DNA of 11,179 bases from JBDSTZ01 sp039927975 (GTDB lineage Bacteria > Pseudomonadota > Gammaproteobacteria > Burkholderiales > Burkholderiaceae_D), in the NCBI GenBank assembly GCA_039927975.1, contig JBDSTZ010000413.1:1-11179 (forward strand). Direction: 5' to 3'. The notes below the pieces were generated by a model. It saw nothing but the letters and a program-made list of their open reading frames with translations. It made no database searches and was not told the DNA's origin. This document shows, in pieces, positions 7,442-11,179 of the stretch (its first letter is position 1; each line of letters opens with the position of its first letter). The translations under genes and the position numbers were made by a program.

Positions 7442-7467
7442 CGCACCGTGTGCGACATCCAGCCAGG
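7432..7467 (+). promoter_or_regulatory. Alternative pairing of terminator arm with oxygenase ribosome-binding site
   Basis: GCCAGG occurs twice, in the terminator 5' arm (7415-7420) and again at 7462-7467, where it includes the oxygenase Shine-Dalgarno AGGA. Both copies can pair with the terminator 3' arm CCTGGC (7432-7437). The downstream pairing would enclose a second perfect hairpin TCGCAC-CGT-GTGCGA (7441-7455). The two folds are mutually exclusive, as in riboregulated leaders. Ligand or trigger unknown. Confidence 0.4.
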
Positions 7468-7474
7468 AAAACAA

Positions 7475-8065
7475 ATGAACAAGAAAACATCGGACTCGTC
7501 CGCTACCAGCGTCACGCCCATTGGCGCTGGCATATTCACCATCAACAATTTTTTGCTGCCGGAAGAATGCGCCGCATTCCGCAGGGAGAGCGAAACCATC
7601 GGCTACACCGAAGCGGTGATCAGCACCGACGACGGTGACCGCTTGATGAAGGATGCGCGCAACAACGACCGCATCCTGCACGACAACGCGCCTTTGGCCG
7701 CCGGGCTGTTCGAACGCGCCTTACCCTTCCTGCCGGCCGAGATTGACGGCTGGCGCCCCTCGGGATTCAACGAGCGCATGCGCTTTTACCGCTACTCGCC
7801 CGGGCAGTATTTCAAGTGGCACCAGGATGGCACCTTCCGGCGCTCGGAACATGAAGAAAGCTTCCTCACATTTATCATGTATCTCAACGACGAATACGCC
7901 GGCGGCGACACGCAGTTCGGATGGGAGACCGTGGAGCCGTCAGCCGGATCGGCATTGGTGTTTCCGCACCGGCTGCGGCATCAGGGCGCGCCTGTGATCT
8001 CGGGCACCAAGTATGTGCTGCGGACTGATGTCATGTATATCGAAACGGCGCCGCGCGATCGGTAA
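7475..8065 (+). CDS. 2-oxoglutarate/Fe(II)-dependent oxygenase, prolyl-4-hydroxylase type
   Basis: A cytoplasmic 196-residue enzyme predicted to couple oxidation of 2-oxoglutarate to hydroxylation of a protein side chain or small molecule. The double-stranded beta-helix core contains RFYRYSPGQYFKWHQDG (103-119) with the iron ligands H116 and D118, LTFIMYLND (131-139), GGDTQF (143-148), and the distal block LVFPHRLRHQGAPV (161-174), where H169 is the third ligand. K179, ten residues on in GTKYVLRTDVMY, is the likely 2-oxoglutarate-binding base. The ATG at 7475 has AGGA 7 bases upstream. The same frame is open to 7448, but that part covers the second leader hairpin. The substrate is unknown; no obvious partner gene lies beside it. 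Confidence 0.9.
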   Translation: MNKKTSDSSATSVTPIGAGIFTINNFLLPEECAAFRRESETIGYTEAVISTDDGDRLMKDARNNDRILHDNAPLAAGLFERALPFLPAEIDGWRPSGFNERMRFYRYSPGQYFKWHQDGTFRRSEHEESFLTFIMYLNDEYAGGDTQFGWETVEPSAGSALVFPHRLRHQGAPVISGTKYVLRTDVMYIETAPRDR

Positions 8066-8212
8066 GAAAATAGCTATTGATTTGGTTTTTACGACCAACC
8101 GAGATCAGTTCAATCAACAGCATTGGGACGCAATCGGCATTTACAAAAAGATTGGTCGAGAGCTTATGCGGCGCTGTCGAGGTCGTGTCGAAATGTCGGA
8201 CCTGAGGTGCCC
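8066..8212. other. Unassigned AT-richer spacer
   Basis: This 147-base stretch between the oxygenase stop and the degraded permease copy is less GC-rich than the surrounding coding DNA. It contains a small TTGGT/ACCAA repeat around 8086-8102 but no good terminator, ribosome-binding site or recognisable coding remnant. Confidence 0.4.
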
Positions 8213-8378
8213 CCCGTTTCGCGGCATGCCTGGCTGGGCGTAGGTGATCGGCGAAGCGCTGCCGCTGACCCACTTCCTGCGCATCGTGCGGGGATTTTGT
8301 TGAAGGGAAACACGCTGGTGGACAGCCTGCCGCACGCTTGGCCGATTGGGCTGTTCATGCTGGTGGCGGGGATGGTGG
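8213..8378 (+). pseudogene. Degraded duplicate of the ABC-2 permease 3' end
   Basis: These 166 bases align with 7044-7210 of the intact permease gene (codons about 309-364) with ten substitutions or fewer and one deleted base, about 94% identity. Two lesions break it: CAG to TAG at 8241-8243 (codon 319) and loss of one G in the G-run near 8290-8294, which shifts the frame. No start codon or upstream permease sequence accompanies it. It is the only remnant of either a former second permease gene (as in ybhS/ybhR) or a segmental duplication; the high nucleotide identity favours a recent duplication over an old paralogue. Confidence 0.88.
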
Positions 8379-8604
8379 ACGGTCGCACCGGAAAAAGAGC
8401 GCGCCGCGCGCGATGGTTGCAAAGGCCTGGATTTCTGATCGCAATCAATGGCACTTCAGCCCATTGCAAGAATGTGGTTCAGCCTGAACTGGGGCCTCAG
8501 CCGCTTGATGCCTGCCGGGTCATCGGGGCCGTCCTCGGCCGACGCAACACATTGTCAAAAAACGCCGGCGATCCCGTGCGAACTTGTCGCCATTGCTAGC
8601 GCTG
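8379..8604. other. Unassigned flank left of the insertion sequence
   Basis: No gene is recognised on either strand. Bases 8596-8604 are the displaced last two codons and stop codon (CAG CGC TAG on the minus strand) of the gene at 9941-10477, cut off by the insertion sequence. A small hairpin GGCCG-TCCT-CGGCC lies at 8527-8540. The rest may be decayed coding DNA, since an open plus-strand frame covers most of it, but it has no ribosome-binding site and no familiar motif. Confidence 0.4.
8557..8591 (-). terminator. Probable former terminator of the immunity-like gene, now separated by the IS
   Basis: On the minus strand, 4 bases after the ancestral stop codon (8596-8598), GGCGA and TCGCC (8587-8591 with 8567-8571) can pair across a 15-base loop, followed by GGCG and TTTTTT (8557-8562). 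The stem is short, but the position fits the reconstructed gene end. Confidence 0.35.
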
Positions 8605-8612
8605 GTTGCTCC
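8605..8612. repeat. Left target-site duplication of the IS
   Basis: GTTGCTCC directly abuts the left terminal repeat and is repeated exactly at 9965-9972. Eight bases is the usual target duplication size for IS256-family elements. Confidence 0.92.
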
Positions 8613-8640
8613 GAGGGTGTAATTAATTTTGTGTAAACGG
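8613..8640 (+). repeat. Left terminal inverted repeat of the IS
   Basis: This 28-base end matches the right end in 23 positions; the inner 15 bases (8626-8640) are identical. It lies 37 bases before the transposase start. Confidence 0.9.
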
Positions 8641-8677
8641 TCATTTGGCAGGACACTGCCACCCTCAAGGAGAAATG

Positions 8678-9928
8678 ATGACCGTTGTAAAGCGTAACAA
8701 GCGGGCGAAAGCCGACCCGGAGCTGCTCAAACTGGCCGATAGCCTGCTGGCGAACTACCAGAAACCCGAGGACCTAATCGGCGAAAATGGCCTGCTGAAG
8801 CAGCTGACCAAGATGCTGGTCGAGCGCGCCCTGGAGGTCGAAATGACCGAACACCTAGGCCACGACAAGAGCGGGGCCGTCAGCAACGACAGCGCCAACA
8901 CCCGCAATGGCCACAGCGGCAAGACGCTCAAGGGCGATTTTGGCGCCCTGCCAATCGAGATTCCGCGAGACCGCCAGGGCACGTTCGAACCGCAAATCGT
9001 TGCCAAGCACCAGACCCGCTGGACTGGCTTTGACGACAAGATCATCTCGCTCTACGCCCGCGGCCTGAGCGTGCGGGAGATTCAGGGTCACCTGGAGGAG
9101 ATGTACGGCGCCGAGGTGTCGCCAGCGCTCATTTCGAGCGTGACGGACGCCGTCAGCGAGGATGTGAAGGTCTGGCAGGCCCGTCCGCTCGACGCGCTCT
9201 ATCCCATCCTGTATCTCGACTGCATCCACGTCAAGGTGCGCGATGCCGGCGCCGTGCGCAACAAGGCCGTGTTCCTGGCCATCGGCGTGAACATGGACGG
9301 CCACAAGGAAGTGCTGGGCCTGTGGATCGCCCAGACCGAGGGCGCCAAATTCTGGCTGCAGGTCGTCACCGAATTGAGAAATCGCGGCGTGCAGGACATC
9401 TTCATCGCCTGCGTCGACGGTCTCAAAGGCATCCCCGACGCGATCGAGGCGGTCTATCCCAAGGCGGCCGTCCAGCTCTGCATCGTTCACATGGTGCGCA
9501 ACAGCCTGCACTTCGTGCCGTGGAAGGTTCAGCGGGAAGTCGCTGCCGATTTGCGCCGCATTTACACGGCTGCCACCGCCGACGAGGCCGGCTTGATGCT
9601 CGCCGAATTCGAACTCAAGTGGGATGCGCAGTACCCGCCCATCGGACAATCATGGCGCCGCAACTGGGAGCGCATCATTCCGTTCTTCGACTACCCGGCG
9701 GAGATCCGCAAGGTCATCTACACCACCAATGCCATCGAATCGATTAACATGAGCCTGCGCAAGGTCATCAAAACACGCAGCTCGTTCCCCACCGATGAAG
9801 CCGTCAGCAAGCTGTTCTACCTGGCGCTCAACAACATCAGCAAGAAATGGACGATGCCAATACGGGACTGGAAAGGAGCGCTCAACCGCTTCACCATCCA
9901 GTTCGATGACCGGATGTCGAGCAGTTAA
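8678..9928 (+). CDS. IS256-family transposase (mutator-type DDE)
   Basis: A 416-residue DDE transposase that cuts and joins the ends of its own element. The N-terminal DNA-binding part includes LVERALEVEMTEHLGHDK (47-64) and NTRNGHSGKTL (74-84), both typical of the family. The catalytic acids are D181 in YLDCIHVKVRD, D247 in CVDGLKGIPDAI, and E354 in TTNAIESINMSLR. The family C-x2-H motif is C268/H271 in QLCIVHMVRNS. The length is normal and the frame intact, so it is probably active. Start choice: AAGGAG (8667-8672) lies 5 bases before the ATG at 8678; the adjacent ATG at 8675 is possible, and an upstream GTG/TTG-type extension to 8645 would enter the ribosome-binding site. Confidence 0.95.
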   Translation: MTVVKRNKRAKADPELLKLADSLLANYQKPEDLIGENGLLKQLTKMLVERALEVEMTEHLGHDKSGAVSNDSANTRNGHSGKTLKGDFGALPIEIPRDRQGTFEPQIVAKHQTRWTGFDDKIISLYARGLSVREIQGHLEEMYGAEVSPALISSVTDAVSEDVKVWQARPLDALYPILYLDCIHVKVRDAGAVRNKAVFLAIGVNMDGHKEVLGLWIAQTEGAKFWLQVVTELRNRGVQDIFIACVDGLKGIPDAIEAVYPKAAVQLCIVHMVRNSLHFVPWKVQREVAADLRRIYTAATADEAGLMLAEFELKWDAQYPPIGQSWRRNWERIIPFFDYPAEIRKVIYTTNAIESINMSLRKVIKTRSSFPTDEAVSKLFYLALNNISKKWTMPIRDWKGALNRFTIQFDDRMSSS

Positions 9929-9936
9929 ACGAAATC

Positions 9937-9964
9937 CCGTTTACACAAAATCCCGTACACCCCC
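9937..9964 (-). repeat. Right terminal inverted repeat of the IS
   Basis: Pairs with the left end at 8613-8640. It also carries the last seven codons and the new TAA stop (9941-9943) of the minus-strand gene that the IS interrupted. Confidence 0.9.
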
Positions 9965-10477
9965 GTTGCTCCACAATTGTACTGACTCAAAACCGAATTC
10001 TTTGAGCTTTACCACCGCAGCTTCGGCATCTTCGACAGTCCAGGCAGTAAAAAACGACTTTCCCACCGAAAACAAACTGTCTATTGCTGCCTTCGAGTCT
10101 GCCAGTCCCATCCCCGATTTTGCCTTCACCAATTCCACTGCGCTTACTTTCCTCGCCGCCGCATTCCAGCCAAGGATCTTCACCTCGTTAGTTGGCTGGC
10201 CGTATGGATCGCCACAAGCCTCGAATGCTTTAACGTAATGCGCAGTCGAAAATGCAGAACCAGTTTCGAAAACCCGGCCGTCTTCACGGCTTATCAAAAC
10301 GGTACCATGACCCACAAGTGAATCGGCAATATCACCCGTTTCGAAGAACTTTTTACTTTGATAGCCAAATACAAAGCAGCGCGGAAATTCAAGCGTTGCA
10401 TCTTCAACGAGGACGCAATCAGATTTGGTGGCCAATACATCCCGTTCAAATATTTCTCTTGCCTGGACCAGATTCAT
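9941..10477 (-). CDS. Immunity-like protein: YrhB/Imm35-like domain plus L7/L12 C-terminal-like domain
   Basis: A cytoplasmic protein of 178 residues. Residues 1-88 resemble E. coli YrhB and Imm35 immunity proteins: a short N-terminal helix (MNLVQAREIFE), FVFGYQSKKFFETGD (35-49), LVGHGTVLISREDGRVFETG (54-73) and HYVKAFE (80-86). Residues 97-168 resemble the ribosomal L7/L12 C-terminal domain: NEVKILGWN, then KVSAVELVKAKSGMGLADSK (110-129) and VEDAEAAVVKLKEFGFESVQ (148-167), matching the G-L-G-L..AK and DAE-KL-E-G pattern. Imm35 proteins are predicted antitoxins of polymorphic toxins. The role of the second domain is unknown. The ATG at 10477 has AGAGG 4 bases upstream and is preferred over a TTG at 10507. 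The 3' end is altered by the IS: the last residues GGVRDFV and the stop come from its terminal repeat, replacing an original Gln-Arg-stop. The fold is probably kept. Confidence 0.82.
   Translation of the reverse strand: MNLVQAREIFERDVLATKSDCVLVEDATLEFPRCFVFGYQSKKFFETGDIADSLVGHGTVLISREDGRVFETGSAFSTAHYVKAFEACGDPYGQPTNEVKILGWNAAARKVSAVELVKAKSGMGLADSKAAIDSLFSVGKSFFTAWTVEDAEAAVVKLKEFGFESVQLWSNGGVRDFV
9965..9972. repeat. Right target-site duplication of the IS
   Basis: Exact second copy of GTTGCTCC (first copy at 8605-8612). On the minus strand it encodes the end of WSN in the interrupted gene. Confidence 0.92.
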
Positions 10478-10507
10478 GATGCCTCTTTGCTCGTCAATGG
10501 TGCTCAA

Positions 10508-10624
10508 CTATAAATTCCTTCGACCGATGGGTCCGCTGTTGGGCCGGCGTCGGTCGCTCGCCGCAACCGGCTGCATCGGATTTGATCTGAGATAGTCGGT
10601 CAGGTCAAGTTCGAACTCAGGCAT
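10508..10624 (-). CDS. Small ORF 30 bases upstream of the immunity-like gene
   Basis: Not recognised. A 38-codon frame (MPEFELDLTDYLRSNPMQPV... ending RRNL) starts at an ATG preceded by AGGGG 3 bases upstream, and ends 30 bases before the immunity-like start. The frame stays open upstream to 10795 (about 95 codons in all), then meets a stop at 10796-10798 on the edge of the riboswitch. In polymorphic toxin loci the toxin's 3' end lies directly before its immunity gene, so this may be the tail of a lost toxin or a small gene. Codon usage is not clearly biased and no motif supports either idea. Confidence 0.22.
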   Translation of the reverse strand: MPEFELDLTDYLRSNPMQPVAASDRRRPNSGPIGRRNL

Positions 10625-10707
10625 GTTCCCCTGGCGACCAGTTCTGCACCGCGCACGCACAACATTAGTGCGCCGCGCACCGAAACGATGCACAAAAGCC
10701 CAAAAAC

Positions 10708-10724
10708 CCATGCAATTTGCATGG
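10708..10724. repeat. Perfect 17-bp palindrome, operator-like
   Basis: CCATGCAA and TTGCATGG flank a single T. Both arms are exact, which is unusual in the surrounding non-coding DNA. It lies about 230 bases upstream of the immunity-like gene (minus) and about 70 bases upstream of the riboswitch (plus), so it could be a regulator site for either divergent transcript. No consensus promoter could be placed beside it. Confidence 0.4.
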
Positions 10725-10787
10725 CACACGTCTTGCTCTACCAATCCATAGCGAGAGGCGCGGCATACACCGTCAGCGTTTCTTGAG

Positions 10788-10904
10788 ATTGGTCGCTAGG
10801 GTTCCGGTCGCGCAGTTGGCGATGCCTGGTCCGAGAGCAGCCGGCAGCGAACAGCCATCGAATCCTGTTCGCCGCTCCACGGAGGGATAAAAGCCCGGGA
10901 GGAC
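10788..10904 (+). promoter_or_regulatory. Guanidine-I riboswitch aptamer (ykkC class)
   Basis: The three hallmark conserved blocks of the ykkC/yxkD RNA are present in order and spacing: CTAGGGTTCCG (10796-10806), TGGTCCGAGAGC (10827-10838), and ACGGAGGGATAAAAGCCCGG followed by GAGGA (10879-10903). A variable stem between the last two, GCGAACAG / CTGTTCGC (10847-10854 and 10865-10872), pairs perfectly. This class binds free guanidine and turns on guanidine export or degradation genes. It sits 59 bases before a transporter substrate-binding gene, a context well known for guanidine/urea carboxylase operons. Confidence 0.93.
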
Positions 10905-10949
10905 ATCACGTTGCGCATGTGGTGCTCGCCTCTCGTCCTTTTACTTTCT
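10897..10949 (+). terminator. Riboswitch expression platform: guanidine-controlled terminator
   Basis: GGGAGG (10897-10902), the 3' conserved strand of the aptamer, can instead pair with CCTCTC (10929-10934), stacked on CATCAC / GTGGTG (10904-10909 with 10919-10924; one wobble pair in each stem). The T-rich run GTCCTTTTACTTTCT follows. Guanidine binding would hold GGGAGG in the aptamer and prevent the terminator, so this is an ON switch. The U-tract is interrupted, so termination may be partial. Confidence 0.6.
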
Positions 10950-10962
10950 CGGGAGCCTGGCC

Positions 10963-11179
10963 ATGCAATCTCGTTTCTCCTCGCGCACTCTGCGCACCTT
11001 CATCGCATCCCTTCTGTGCACCACCCTCGGCCTCGGCGCCGTCAATGTCGCCCACGCCGAAGTCAAGGTCGGCCTGTCCGACTGGCCCGGCTGGGTCGCC
11101 TGGTACATCGCCGACCAAAAAGGCTTCTTCAAAAAGCACGGCGCCAAGGTCAAGCTGGTCTGGTTCCCCAACTACACCG
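10963..11179 (+). CDS. NitT/TauT-type ABC transporter substrate-binding protein, 3' end outside window
   Basis: The first 72 codons are visible. A Sec signal peptide (RT-x2-FIASLLCTTLGLGA core, AHA cleavage after about residue 32) precedes the mature start EVKVGLSDWPGWVAWYIAD, KGFFKKHGAKVKLVWFPNYT, which is the typical first beta-alpha-beta of periplasmic binding proteins of the NMT1/SsuA-like group. The 'GLSDWPGWVAWYIA' opening is characteristic of the transporters found with urea/guanidine carboxylase. GGGAG lies 7 bases upstream of the ATG. Control by the guanidine-I riboswitch just before it points to guanidine or a related guanidinium compound as the substrate. Permease, ATPase and carboxylase genes would be expected beyond the window. 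Confidence 0.88.
   Translation, partial: MQSRFSSRTLRTFIASLLCTTLGLGAVNVAHAEVKVGLSDWPGWVAWYIADQKGFFKKHGAKVKLVWFPNYT

Larger units (their letters stand above)
8613..9964 (+). mobile_element. Complete IS256-family insertion sequence (1352 bp)
   Basis: The element is bounded by 28-bp imperfect inverted repeats (23 matches) and an exact 8-bp target duplication, with one intact transposase gene. The ends begin GAGGGTGTA (left) and GGGGGTGTA (right, read inward) and share the inner core ATTTTGTGTAAACGG; the mismatches are base 2 and bases 10-13. Intact repeats, intact duplication and an intact transposase all indicate a recent insertion. The specific IS name cannot be given without a database comparison. 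Confidence 0.93.

Noticed and set aside
8123..8599. 158-codon plus-strand frame through the degraded permease copy
   Set aside because: The frame differs from the permease's own frame, crosses unrelated flanks and has no ribosome-binding site; the repeat alignment explains the sequence better.
9795..10238. Plus-strand frame crossing the right IS end
   Set aside because: It is out of frame with the transposase and antisense to the immunity-like gene; no motif.
1..11179. CRISPR arrays, tRNA, rRNA, or prophage modules
   Set aside because: No regularly spaced repeats, cloverleaf-type genes or rRNA segments, and no phage structural or integrase gene was seen; the only mobile element supported is the IS256-family insertion.

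Overview
The window is GC-rich (coding regions strongly G/C at third positions) and reads like the chromosome of a betaproteobacterium. The chemoreceptor, the CecR/YbhGFS-like export operon and the guanidine-riboswitch-controlled transporter gene all suit an Oxalobacteraceae-type soil or water organism (Massilia, Duganella or Janthinobacterium relatives). That placement is inference from gene style; there is no rRNA or other marker here.

Bases 1-2391 hold the 3' part of a methyl-accepting chemotaxis protein, a short class I mannose-6-phosphate isomerase (manA) and a hairpin terminator that can serve both strands. Bases 2445-3216 (minus strand) hold two paralogous small secreted proteins that I cannot assign to a family; the upstream one probably starts at TTG. 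After a 0.4 kb AT-richer gap comes a tightly overlapping operon (3610-7242): TetR regulator, periplasmic adaptor lipoprotein, ABC ATPase and ABC-2 permease. All junctions are 4-base overlaps. It is a compact CecR-YbhG-YbhF-YbhS-like drug or cation exporter. Its promoter has a consensus -10 inside a palindrome, and the start codon lies where the transcript would begin.

Bases 7243-8065 hold a 2-oxoglutarate/Fe(II) oxygenase of the prolyl-4-hydroxylase type. Its leader contains a tiny ORF, a strong terminator and an alternative pairing of the terminator's 3' arm with the oxygenase ribosome-binding site. About 1.2 kb downstream of the permease 3' end, at 8213-8378, lies a degraded copy of that end (about 94% identical, with a stop and a frameshift), so the oxygenase is bracketed by a direct repeat.

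Bases 8605-9972 are a complete IS256-family insertion sequence: 28-bp imperfect terminal repeats, an intact DDE transposase, and an 8-bp target duplication GTTGCTCC. It landed in the last codons of a minus-strand gene (9941-10477). Rejoining the flanks shows the gene originally ended two codons past the duplication; the IS swaps those two residues for seven of its own and supplies a stop. The protein looks like a fusion of a YrhB/Imm35-like immunity domain and a domain resembling the C-terminal domain of ribosomal protein L7/L12.

At the right edge a guanidine-I (ykkC) riboswitch with a terminator-type expression platform precedes the start of a NitT/TauT-type ABC substrate-binding protein, cut by the window end. 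This is most likely the first gene of a guanidine uptake and degradation operon.
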